This document shows, piece by piece, positions 33,390 through 43,074 of a stretch of 47,656 bases of DNA (position 1 is the first letter of the stretch; every line of letters starts with the position of its first letter). A program made the position numbers and the translations under genes. Source of the stretch: Terfezia claveryi (taxonomy: Eukaryota; Ascomycota; Pezizomycetes; Pezizales; Pezizaceae). The notes beneath the pieces were generated by a model that was given only the letters and a program-made list of their open reading frames with translations, did not search any database and had not been told where the DNA came from. Where the stretch lies: assembly GCA_015179025.1 (NCBI GenBank), contig WHUX01000314.1, positions 1 through 47,656 on the forward strand, written 5' to 3'.

Positions 33390-34515
33390 ATGTCTAATGT
33401 TGAAGAAGTGGAAGGTGATGAGTTTGAAATCAAAAGCAAAGAGATTGTGGAAACCTTCGTTCAAGGAATTCGGGGTTTATGTGCTGAACAAGGAAAGGAC
33501 TTCAGATATACAATGAATGATATCGTGAAGGGCCTACCTACTATAGCTATGAGAACCAGGACATATAAGCCAAATGCCTGGAACATGAGCCTGCGAGTGG
33601 CCGCAAAGGAGATGCCGGCCGAATTGAAGAAAGGTGGTAAAGAGCTACGAGGCCAACTGGCCAGGTATGCTAAGGAGTATGTATACACTGCAGAAAGAAA
33701 AGAGGAACTCGATGACATGGTTGAAGCGGAGAAGCAAGATCTTGTTTATGGGGTTAAAATTGTCACAGACCCAGTAGTGAAGGCACGGAAAAAGGCCTTG
33801 AAAGCATTGTCCAACTCGGTAAGTAACTAGCCAATCGCAAAGCCAATCCGAAAGGGTACTGGTAGATAGAGCACTCTTAACTAACCTATACCTTACAGTG
33901 TAATTATGCTCAGGAGTTAGGGATTCATATAATCTTAATGGCAGCTTCTTCAGAAGATAAACTGCATATTGCAACTGAGGAGCTTGCGGAGAAGTTTGCC
34001 GTCCTCCAGGACGTCAAAAAGGTTGGTATTCCGCAGTTTGAGCTGCTCATTCGTGGTGGAATGATTGAAGAGGAAGCCAGGGAGGCTGTAGCTCAAAAAG
34101 CGGTTAAAAGTAGAGACCAAGCAAGGAAAGAATGTACTAATGCTTTACTGAAGGCAATAAGTGAGTTAGTCCTGTAATTCTCCCGGTCTCTAATACCTTT
34201 AACTTACACTACTTCAATCAAGACGAACAGATAAAACGCCCAAATAAACCGATGAAGTCAGTTCCACGCCAGTCAGGTATATTTCTGGAGAGCCTAAAGA
34301 ATGCTGGGCTGAGAGTGTCATGGCCGAAGGAATGGGGAGATCAACAACAGATGGAGAAGGTTGTTCAATCACAGGATGCTGGGAATATCCGAGCAATCTT
34401 GAAGGCTTTGGCAGAGAAGCAGCTACAATTCAGTGAAGGCGAGAGTGATGATGTCAATATGGAAGAGCAGGATGTGGACAGTTGGGATGTGGAAGGCCAG
34501 GAAGGTGAGGAATAG
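33390..34515 (+). CDS. Conserved-looking protein of unknown function, three exons
   Basis: ATG 33390 (MSNVEEVEGDEF) is preferred over the upstream ATG at 33228, which adds a hydrophobic, non-matching leader. Exons are 33390-33818, 33899-34160 and 34223-34515. Intron 1 (80 nt) has GTAAGT, the branch CTTAACTAAC and CTTACAG. Intron 2 (62 nt) has GTGAGT and ATCAAG. Joining keeps one frame and gives 327 residues ending TAG. The protein is mostly charged helical sequence (AKEMPAELKKGGKELRGQLA, EELAEKFAVLQDVKKVG) with an acidic C-terminus (SEGESDDVNMEEQDVDSWDV). No signal peptide, membrane segment or catalytic motif is seen. The well-formed introns and unbroken frame make it the best-supported host-like gene here; the function is unknown. 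Confidence 0.8.
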
Positions 34516-34615
34516 GCCAATAGCTTGTTGTGAGCTAATAGATTGTCGTTGTGTGGTTCATATATGAGTTTGATACTTAATATGTGCCAAGAAACAATTA
34601 TTCTTTCTTACATAA

Positions 34616-34885
34616 CCGTCAAAAACGAAAAAAAAAAAAGCCACCCTATACGGGTATTACAAAGAAATCAAACAAACCCTATGCAATCGAAAAAAAAAAA
34701 AAAAAATAAACAAAGCCACCCATTGCAACTACCTATTTAAAAGAAATAAAACAAAACAAGAAAAGAAAAAAGAATAAAAAAGAATAACAAAATAAAACAA
34801 AGACACCCCACGTCTCACACATGAAAAAGAAAAAAAAGAATAACAAAACACCCCACGTATTACCCATGAAAGAAAAGCAAATACA
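34616..34885 (+). repeat. A-rich repeat region between converging genes
   Basis: Runs of A (12 and 17 long) and (A)nG-rich tracts are interspersed with repeated phrases: GCCACCC at about 34641 and 34715, and CACCCCACGT at about 34805 and 34850, each followed by an ACCCATGAAA-like segment. No gene is seen in it. Confidence 0.6.
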
Positions 34886-34888
34886 GAG

Positions 34889-35712
34889 CTAGAACTTCAT
34901 TTGATCTAGTTGTGATTGAAGGTCCTGAACCTCCCTCTCAGAAATGTGCCCATATCTACGCTTTTTGGTCTGGGAATTCTTTGATGGTTTCTGAGATTTA
35001 TTATGCCGATTCACCCAATTCTGCAACATTTCCAGGCGTGAAAGACTTCGGTCAATTTGGAATTTTGCACGGGGCTTTGGCTTCATTAGCTTAGTGATCT
35101 ATGAAGGATTAGCTAGGGAATCTCTGATAGATCCAACGAGGGCAGAGACCATGGCATGGAAGACTTCTTCGGGCATCTCGTCAATAAACATGCCAATCTC
35201 ATGGCCAGGCCCTAATTGCACCGGGCCTAGCTCTGGGACCACCAGGCCTAGATCTGGAAGAGCTTGGCCATGGTGTAGTTGGTCAACACCAAGAGGAGTT
35301 GCCGACCCCAATGGTTCTGAGTCTGGAGATGCTGGTATTACTGCCTCAGGCTCATTTGGTATATTGAGTTCTTCTTCGGCAATCATATCGAGAATTCCCT
35401 GTTGCAGTTCTTGTCGAGGGGCAGGTATGCGGCTATCAATCGCATCCTAAAATAAGTACTATTATATTAGTCTTTCTATCCAAAAGTATAGATTTACTCG
35501 AGAGAGATCATGCACAAAACCTTTATACGTTGATCACTCCAAGGCCTGAGTCGGCTTCTTAGACGATCAAATTCTTCTTTAGTTAGACTGGTCAGACTAC
35601 CATCGTGTTCCTGGATGGTATCTGCAGCCTCCTGCACAATCTTGCTCCGAATGAGGTTCATAGGAACCCCCATTAAGTTTCGAGCCATTGTGCTAGAACC
35701 AGAATATGACAT
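34889..35712 (-). CDS. Unknown acidic protein, one intron, in-frame TAG
   Basis: ATG at 35712 (MSYSGSSTMARNLMG) follows a plausible leader. Exon 1 is 35712-35521. Intron 35520-35447 (74 nt, GTTTTG ... TTATTTTAG) joins in frame to DAIDSRIPAPRQEL. Translation stops at TAG 35099-35101 after 179 residues. The same frame then stays open for 70 more codons (ITKLMKPKPRAKFQ ... KKRRYGHISEREVQDLQSQL) to 34889. This tail, with a basic patch and coiled-coil-like end, may be the true C-terminus cut off by one nonsense change. The middle is Pro/acidic-rich (EAVIPASPDSEPLGSATPLG). No family is recognised. It faces 33390-34515 across the A-rich region. Confidence 0.6.
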
Positions 35713-36150
35713 TATTGTAATGTTGGCTAGTAGAGTGTAAGTGAGTGTGTCGGTGAAGTGACTGTGATGAGGTTGGTTTGAGTAGAGTAGAGTGGAGGCG
35801 TTACGGCATGATGTGTTTGGTAACTTACTATGGGATTTGGAGTCATATGAATATGAATGACAACACATGGAATTTCCACAAGGTTCTTGCAAGTCTGGCT
35901 TGCACTAGCCCCTCAGTAGGTGCTGATAAGAACCCGATATCAAACTTCTGGCTTTGGCAGTTTGTTTTCACCACACCACACCCACAACCCTACAACCAGA
36001 GCCCAACCCACAACCAGAACAGACTCACCCCAACCTACTGGTACCAGTGCTTCATCCTCCAATTTGTCCCACTACCGTGCATCAACCCCGCATTCACCCA
36101 CCACATCTACAACGATCCCCCCAATCTCTCAGTCACTGATAAAGAAGAAC

Positions 36151-36941
36151 ATGTCTAAAGTAGGTACTAATACAACGAAAAGTAAATTTGACTGTGAAAC
36201 TAATAAGGGAGGTTGTACTTTCTGTTGAAAACGAAAGTGCAAGGCTAAAGGCGAGACAAAGAAAATACAAAAGAGGCTACGCATCGCAAATTGCAAATGA
36301 GCAAGACACTCCTGGAGCAACAGAGCCAACGGAGGAAGAAATGGGGAAGTGATTCTAGCTCAAGAGCTTGGACGTGAGGTAAGGCATGAACCTAAGTTCT
36401 GACATAATATGTCCTGACCTAGGAGCAGGTTTTTGCATTAGGGGATGATGAAGAAGCTATCCTGCGTGCGTATGTCTATGACAATGGTTTGCGAGGAAGT
36501 AGGCCCAAAGAGCTATTTTTGGAACTCTTAAGCAAACTCAATTCGAGGATATGCCACAGTTTGAAGGTCGTATTCAGAAAATCAAGGTAAGTTACCGTGT
36601 TTCTATGCAGCATTGCCGGTATCGTAGTAGGAAGCCTACATAAAGTATTAATGGTGGAAGCTCGATAATAGAACCGAATCCACAATGAAGCTCGAATTGC
36701 AAATCAGATGGAGAAAATGGTCAAAGTTGAGGCTCTACAGGACATGACAATCCGGATGAGGGCATGGCTTTCCTCAATGAAAAAGAGGAAGGGAGGCGCA
36801 AATGCCCTGATGAGCCAAGGTCTATTTTGTTGGGATTCTGTATCGGTTGATGAAGGCATTGATATGCTAAACTCGTTGAAGCAACAGATAGCCTCTTTGG
36901 ATGGTGGTGAAGAGGCCCTTGTGGAGGCAGGGTTTCCTTAG
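36151..36941 (+). pseudogene. Broken multi-exon gene of unknown function
   Basis: It starts at ATG 36151 (MSKVGTNTTKSKFD) with a Cys-rich stretch (CETNKGGCTFC) that meets TGA at 36226-36228. Protein-like segments resume downstream: QELGREV before a GTAAGG donor near 36380, then VFALGDDEEAILRAYVYDNG and PKELFLELLSK near 36425-36530. A frameshift leads to FEDMPQFEGRIQKIK before GTAAGT near 36591. The last open part is 36708-36941 (MEKMVKVEALQDMT ... CWDSVSVDEGIDML), ending TAG. No single splicing pattern gives one frame, so it is probably a pseudogene. Upstream, 35920-36150 encodes a Thr/Ser/Pro-rich stretch in the same frame that may be a longer N-terminus. No domain is recognised. Confidence 0.45.
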
Positions 36942-37806
36942 TAGATATATAGGGCTTTTTTGCTTATAGTAGTTTCTTTTGTTTTTTGCAAAGCTAGTAA
37001 TAGGGTATTAGCACTACAAGCACGAGGGCATGAGGGATTACCACTACACATGGCGTATTAAGGAATCACTATGTCTGTTCAATAAAAGCATATGGGAAAA
37101 AAAATTGCAGCGTCTTACAGAATCGAACTTGGGTACTAACAATTTACAAGTTAACAACTACCAACTAGGCCAAGCCACACTAAACAATTAATTTGTATTT
37201 AACTATTCTATATATATATTATAATAAAGATATATACTATATACCTACTATATACATCTCTAATACTTGAAACAACAACAAGCAAGAGAATTGTTTACAA
37301 TAAGAAGTCTATAGCAGGCATTACTTAGATCTGATCCTGAAGTCTAAAAGATATAAACAATAGTAAGGTTGCTTTCTAAAGTTCAACTAACTTGAAGGTA
37401 AAAGTTATTTACTTAAAAACTATGAATACTAGCTAAAATATCTACATACTATGCAATTTACCATCCATTAGTTTAAGAATAGCAAATCAATTGTAAAACG
37501 AAAATTCTATTACTTAACCAGACTACTATTACTTCAAAAACTGAGACTGCCCAGGCAAATCGTACAATTGGATATTAAAAATTACCATATTGGGACATGC
37601 CAAGACCGCACCTACGTATAAGACCTAAACCCTTGATGCGGCCTCGGCATTCACCCACATGCATGCACCCTCCAAGTCACCACCACCTGTGCACACCCCC
37701 ATTCACGTCACAACTTTTATCTAGTCTATGACCGATATATATAGTAAGGAGTGAGAGGGCCCTATTCCATCAACCATCTTGAGTATCGTTGATATACTAA
37801 TAGGAC
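36942..37806. other. Intergenic region before the satellite
   Basis: AT-rich with no protein-like frame. It contains the tRNA-like unit (listed). The last 200 bp before the satellite are GC-richer and hold GGCCTCGGCATTCACCCACA. A TATATATAG near 37736-37744 precedes the array. Confidence 0.4.
37097..37178 (-). tRNA. tRNA-like / SINE-like Pol III unit, degenerate
   Basis: The minus strand from 37178 reads GTGGCTTGGCCTAGTTGGTA (A-box-like TGGCCTAGTTGGTA) and GTTCGATTC at 37128-37120 (B box). AAGACGC at 37116-37110 can pair with the 5' GTGGCTT at six of seven positions, one as G-U. The loop CTTGTAA would carry anticodon TGT (Thr). A T8 run at 37104-37097 could end Pol III transcription. The anticodon, D and T stems pair poorly, so it is more likely a tRNA pseudogene or the head of a tRNA-derived SINE than a working tRNA. 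Confidence 0.35.
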
Positions 37807-39780
37807 GATACAGTCTGTGTTTTTCTATCACACACGTAGGACGGGTTACGTGTGTGATACAGTCTGTGTTTTTCTATCACACACGTAGGACGGGTTACGT
37901 GTGTGATACAGTCTGTGTTTTTCTATCACACACGTAGGATGGGTTACGTGTGTGATACAGCCTGTGTTTTTTCTATCACACACGTAGGACGGGTTACGTG
38001 TGTGATACAGTCTGTGTTTTTCTATCACATACGTAGGACGGGTTACGTGTGTGATACAGTCTGTGTTTTTCTATCACACACGTAGGACGGGTTACGTGTG
38101 TGATACAGCCTGTGTTTTTTCTATCGCACACGTAGGACGGGTTACGTGTGTGATACAGCCTGTGTTTTTCTATCACACACGTAGGATGGGTTACGTGTAT
38201 GATACAGCCTGTGTTTTTTCTATCACACACGTAGGACGGGTTACGTGTGTGATACAGTCTGTGTTTTTCTATCACACACGTAGGACGGGTTACGTGTGTG
38301 ATACAGTCTGTGTTTTTCTATCACACACGTAGGACGGGTTACGTGTGTGATACAGCCTGTGTTTTTCTATCACACACGTAGGACGGGTTACGTGTGTGAT
38401 ACAGTCTGTGTTTTTCTATCACACACGTAGGACGGGTTACGTGTGTGATACAGTCTGTGTTTTTCTATCACATACGTAGGACGGGTTACGTTGTGATACA
38501 GCCTGTTTTTTTCTATCACACACGTAGGACGGGTTACGTGTGTGATACAGTCTGTGTTTTTCTATCACACACGTAGGACGGGTTACATGTGTGATACAGT
38601 CTGTGTTTTTCTATCACACACGTAGGACGGGTTACGTGTGTGATACAGCCTGTTTTTTTCTATCGCACATGTAGGACGGGTTACGTGTGTGATACAGCCT
38701 GTGTTTTTCTATCACACATGTAGGACGGGTTACGTGTGTGATATAGTCTGTGTTTTTCTATCACACACGTAGGACGGGTTACCTGTGTGATACAGTCTGT
38801 GTTTTTCTATCACACACGTAGGACGGGTTACGTGTGTGATACAGTCTGTGTTTTTCTATCACACATGTAGGACGGGTTACATGTGTGATACAGCCTGTGT
38901 TTTTTCTATCGCATACGTAGGACGGGTTACGTGTGTGATACAGCCTGTGTTTTTCTATCACACACGTAGGACGGGTTACGTGTGTGATACAGCCTGTGTT
39001 TTTTCTATCGCACACATAGGATGGGTTACGTGTGTGATACAGGCTGTATTTTTTCTATCACACACGTAGGACGGGTTACGTGTGTGATACAGTCTGTGTT
39101 TTTCTATCACACACGTAGGACGGGTTACGTGTGTGATACAGTCTGTGTTTTTCTATTACACACGTAGGACGGGTTACATGTGTGATACAGCCTGTGTTTT
39201 TCTATCACACACGTAGGACGGGTTACGTGTGTGATACAGCCTGTGTTTTTCTATCACACACGTAGGACGGGTTACGTGTGTGATACAGCCTGTGTTTTTC
39301 TATCACACACGTAGGACGGGTTACGTGTGTGATACAGCCTGTGTTTTTTCTATCGCACACGTAGGATGGGTTACGTGTGTGATACAGGCTGTATTTTTTC
39401 TATCACACACGTAGGACGGGTTACGTGTGTGATACAGTCTGTGTTTTTCTATCACACACGTAGGACGGGTTACGTGTGTGATACAGTCTGTGTTTTTCTA
39501 TTACACACGTAGGACGGGTTACATGTGTGATACAGCCTGTGTTTTTCTATCACACACGTAGGACGGGTTACGTGTGTGATACAGCCTGTGTTTTTTCTAT
39601 CGCACACGTAGGACGGGTTACGTGTGTGATACAGTCTGTGTTTTTCTATTATACACATAGGACGGGTTACGTGTGTGATACAGCCTGTGTTTTTTCTATC
39701 ACACACGTAGGACAGGTTACGTGTGTGATACAGTCTGTGTTTTTCTATCACACACGTAGGACGGGTTACGTGTGCGATAC
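37807..39780 (+). repeat. Satellite array, ~40 copies of a 49/50-bp palindromic unit
   Basis: The unit is ACAGTCTGTGTTTTTC + TATCACACACGTA + GGACGGGT + TACGTGTGTGATA, with a 13-bp perfect inverted repeat around an 8-base spacer. A 50-bp variant has GCC for GTC and one more T. Changes such as ATAGGATGGG and CTATCGCACA recur in blocks, which suggests block duplication. The array begins after ATAGGACGATACAG and ends in GATACGAAGTGTC. Open frames on both strands come from the repeat. Spacing and identical 'spacers' exclude a CRISPR. Confidence 0.95.
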
Positions 39781-40157
39781 GAAGTGTCTTTTGTTTTTGA
39801 AGAGGCAAAAAGGTTCTTCTGGCCAAGGCGTTTAAATCAAAAAGAATTGGGGTAATTCTCGCGGAACCTTTCTAGAAATGTATGGAACGTCTCAACTGAA
39901 AAGCAGGCTGAGGGGACGCATCGAAAAGAAAAGACCATGAAAGGAAGGTGTTGGAAATAGTCAAGGACAGAAAGAAGTTCAGGGTAAGTGATGGAATGGA
40001 ACTCGATTGTTTGTAGAATGTTCCTACAAGCAACCAGAACGTCGCGAACAACGTGGAACATAAAAGGCAGAGTCACCCGGGCCCTCTAGAACCAAATGGG
40101 AGCTAGAAAGAATGAAGTGGACGATGCTAACCCACCCAAATTCGCCACACCCTTCAG
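39781..40157. other. Region between satellite and following gene
   Basis: Single-copy-looking sequence that forms the upstream region of the gene at 40222. No protein-like frame is supported; a 79-codon minus-strand frame at 39837-40076 lacks support. Confidence 0.4.
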
Positions 40158-40165
40158 TATAAATA
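40158..40165 (+). promoter_or_regulatory. TATA box
   Basis: TATAAATA lies 57 bp before the ATG at 40222, with a pyrimidine-rich leader (CCCCCGATCCCCTCC) between them, as usual for a fungal core promoter. Confidence 0.6.
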
Positions 40166-40221
40166 CCCCCGATCCCCTCCATCTTCCTTACAACATTCAA
40201 ACACCATTTCTCCATACAACG

Positions 40222-41544
40222 ATGTCCACCGAAATTGTCAACATCGCAGGGAAGTTAGTGAAGAGGAGCCAAGGGCTCCGCGAAAGATATAGAAACGAGC
40301 TTGCTAAGCTCGATGGACCCGAAAGGTGGGAGTTAGCCTTGGAAGTTGCTAGGCTAACTCAAGAACAGACGGAACAGATCTCATTTGCAGCACAGGTCCA
40401 GAAGGAGGTCATCGAGGCCTGGACAGACGAAGACTATGCAGCAATGCAAGTGGATAGGGTGACTGCCGACGCTAAGCTCGGCTTCACCTCAATCATCCTC
40501 CCCTTAGCGGACATCCATTCAGAGTCGGAGCGAAGGAAAGGTAAGGCAAAGGACAGGCTGGAAGCAACCTGGGGCGCGCAGTGGGAAGACCAGGTGGGGG
40601 ACCTCATGCCGCCATGGCCGGCCGAGGAGTTTCTAAGGGAGCTTGCGGTGTTCTCGGAGAAACAAGTGGATTGGGCAGCAGCAAAGCTTATTTTGGAGGC
40701 TAGGGTTAAAGAGCGGCTGGCCGCTAAGAAGACAAAGAAAGTTGCTTGGCTAACCTCGCGTGATATAGCTGATAGAGCTATATCAGAAAGACGCAAAGCG
40801 AGAGGGAAGAAGGCTGTGGCTGGTTCACAGCCGGAAACCGATGTTGGGGAAAATTCCGCTGGTCGGATAACCCCGGTTGGGGAAAATTCCGCTGGTCGGA
40901 TAACCCTAGTTAGGGAAAATTCCGCTGGTCGGATACAAAGCCCCGCTGGCCGGGCACCTATAGACACCTAGACCTTACTTTCTCCTTCTCAACTTTCTTC
41001 TTCTTCTGTTAGTGAAGCTGCTGCCCAAGATCCAAACGTGGATCTTGAAAACATTGACAAAGAACTTCCTGGCTCTGAGCCGGTTGTGGAAACGCAGAGG
41101 TCGATCCCCCACGGATCTTCTGCATCACCCCCGAAGGAAGCCGAAGCTGAATCTGGAGCCGAGCCTAGACTGAGCGAAGAGGTGAGAATGGATAAAGGTA
41201 AGGGTAGGGCGGTTGACGCAGGAGAAGCGAAGGAAGCAGAGGCTGCCCCTAAGACTCGCAAACGTAAGAGAGCTGCAAATGAGGTCGAAAAGAGCACCGT
41301 GGAAAAGAGGAGGAAATATGGGTTAGAAATCCCCATTATTAACTTGGACGTAGAGGAGGGGGTGGAAGAACTAAAGCGTGAGGCGCTTGACGAGGAAGAG
41401 AAGGACGAAGCTTTGGCGGTAGAGGAAGCTGTTAAAGTGTTATTTCGGGGGAACGGATGGCCGGATAAGGAAACGGCAGGGAGGATGTTGAGGAAGATGA
41501 TGAAGGTGATGAAGGCGGAAGTGGTAGAGGTGGATGATGATTGA
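40222..41544 (+). CDS. Charged nuclear-looking protein next to the satellite, in-frame TAG
   Basis: ATG 40222 (MSTEIVNIAGKLVKRSQG) lies downstream of a TATA box. The frame is open for 249 residues to TAG 40969-40971. It then continues in the same frame to TGA 41542-41544, so the full frame is 439 coding residues with one nonsense codon (PIDT*TLLSPSQLSSSS). The N-terminal half is helical and charged (RYRNELAKLDGPERWELALE). Three 11-residue repeats follow (VGENSAGRITP, from 40843). The C-terminal half is Glu/Lys-rich with a likely bipartite nuclear signal (KTRKRKR ... EKRRK) and ends VEVDDD. No catalytic motif or known family is recognised. A satellite-type palindrome starts at its stop codon. 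It could be a DNA- or chromatin-linked protein, which is an inference from composition and position. Confidence 0.65.
40843..40940 (+). repeat. 33-bp in-frame repeat
   Basis: Three copies of a unit with GTTGGGGAAAATTCCGCTGG at its start encode VGENSAGRITP, VGENSAGRITL and VRENSAGRIQS. The sequence then trails off (SPAGRAP). Confidence 0.9.
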
Positions 41545-41574
41545 TCACACATGTAGTAGGATTACGTGTGCGAT
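41544..41574 (+). repeat. Solo copy of the satellite/LTR palindrome
   Basis: ATCACACATGTA-GTAGGAT-TACGTGTGCGAT begins on the last base of the stop codon of the preceding gene. It has the same arms and size (31 nt) as the palindrome in the Gypsy LTRs (31 nt) and the satellite unit (32 nt). Confidence 0.8.
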
Positions 41575-41780
41575 GGGAAAAGTGATGAGGAAGGAGTTGA
41601 TTACGGTTTCCTTTGTTTTATTTGTATAGTTATAATATACTTTATCATTAATATACGCATCGTTCTTCTTCGCAGTATTCGACCAGGTCTTGGCATGAGA
41701 CTCGTGCACTCGTATATATTTGTAACATTCATAGCCACCCATCACCCACACACCTACACACACTTTAGAGATCTCTCATC

Positions 41781-43074
41781 ATGAGAGATACCACAACAGT
41801 TATTGTCCTCCGGAAAGGGGTAAGACCCAAACCAAAGAAGCTAACAGGGAAACAATTAAAGAAGCATTTTGATTCTCAGCTCGATGATGCATATGAAATG
41901 ATGAATTCCTTAAGGATTCAACCAATACCAAACCTCCAGTTAAGGTCTGCCAACCAGGAGGGGGAATGGGTCGACTTAGAAGCCAATGATCTTGGCAATA
42001 CTCTTGATGAAAACAATGAAGAGGATCCAATATTGATGGCTCGGCGCCTACTTCAGACCGATTCTAATTCTATAAAGAGGAGGAATGCCAAAAATAGAGA
42101 ACAGTTGGCACAGAACTGGAGCAAAGTCAGGCCAATGATGGTTCAGTATGCCACCGGAAGAGCTTTACCAGAGTGTGACTGCCAGGAAAGAAAGGAGAAG
42201 GTGATAACCATAATATCATTGACTGGTAAGTAGACAAGACACTACAGATATCCTAGTAGTTTAAAGCTAACCAGTTTCCAACGCAGAGATGAAGAAGATA
42301 TCCTATAGTTTTTGTAACTGCGGGCAGCGTAGTACTAAACTATTCTATGACAACAAATTCCCTTCCAAACCTCTTCGTGCCTCTATAGTTTTCGATATAT
42401 GGCTTCTGCAACTATTACATGAACAGCTGATTCATGGAATTGGCCGAATTCATGTATGGAGTAGAGGATTACAGAGCTGCTTAGAAGCCAATTCGCCAGA
42501 GGTGGTGCCTGATTTCTATAGATCAGTAGGCTTCAATTTTTACCTATGCCCAACTCACACTTTAGAATTGAAACTTACTTTAATGTACTCATAGCTCCTA
42601 GATACATATCATAACTGGAGGGCTGTGAGTTCGGAGTGCGAGAAGTTTGTAGCAACGACTCTGGCTCAAACAGCCCCAGAACATTGCTGGGATGCCGGTG
42701 CTTTTGAAAACTTATGTCCTGCATGTTTCAACTTCTCTCCGGATGACAGAAATGGCCTGCAGGTATATAGAGGTGAAGATCAAGGCCCCTTGAATGACCA
42801 GACTAGCTCTCCAGAAGGAAAGGTTGAATATAATGTTGTATTCGTTTCAATAGATGGGGACATGCAACTTACCCGGTTTAAGGATGTCACCAGTCATAAA
42901 ACCCATTTCCAAGAGTGGGAAGTTCTTCCAAGCAAACTTTTTGTTAATATCGATAGGCGATTTTATGGTACATCTAGCCAACCAGACCCTAGCATCAGCA
43001 ACGAGTTTATTTGCGCCAGGTGCACTAGGTGCACCTGGCGCTCTATTGCAGAACTAAGCCTTGTGACGCACTAG
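41781..43074 (+). pseudogene. KDZ transposase-associated cysteine-cluster (CxC1-like) protein, truncated
   Basis: ATG 41781. Exon 1 runs to 42225. Intron 42226-42286 (61 nt, GTAAGT, GCTAACC, ACGCAG) joins in frame to EMKKISYSFCNCGQ. Cys pairs CDC and CNC, then the PSKPLRASIVFDIWLLQLL block, match the cysteine cluster at the N-terminus of Kyakuja-Dileera-Zisupton (KDZ) transposases. TAG 42592-42594 interrupts the frame, which then continues to 43074 with AENLCPAC-like FENLCPACFNFS and VFVSIDGDMQLTRFKD, resembling the C-x-x-CF and DG-x-x-x-L-x-R segments of KDZ proteins. The rest of the catalytic domain is missing, so it cannot be an active transposase. Family assignment is from memory of the motif order. 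Confidence 0.55.
43013..43041. repeat. 13-bp perfect inverted repeat
   Basis: GCGCCAGGTGCAC-TAG-GTGCACCTGGCGC forms a strong hairpin at the end of the KDZ-like reading frame. It marks the point where similarity to the family stops. Confidence 0.85.

Noticed and set aside
37846..39835. Open frames and CRISPR-like look of the satellite
   Set aside because: The frames translate the 49/50-bp unit on both strands. There are no unique spacers, so it is not a CRISPR array.
40434..41552. Minus-strand Ser-rich frames of 177 and 187 codons
   Set aside because: Antisense shadows of the Glu/Lys-rich plus-strand gene, which has the TATA box and protein-like composition.
35099..42594. Reassignment of TAG to a sense codon
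   Set aside because: TAG is also used as the apparent terminal stop (34513-34515, 17999-18001, end of 36941). CpA-to-TpA mutation explains the in-frame TAGs more simply.
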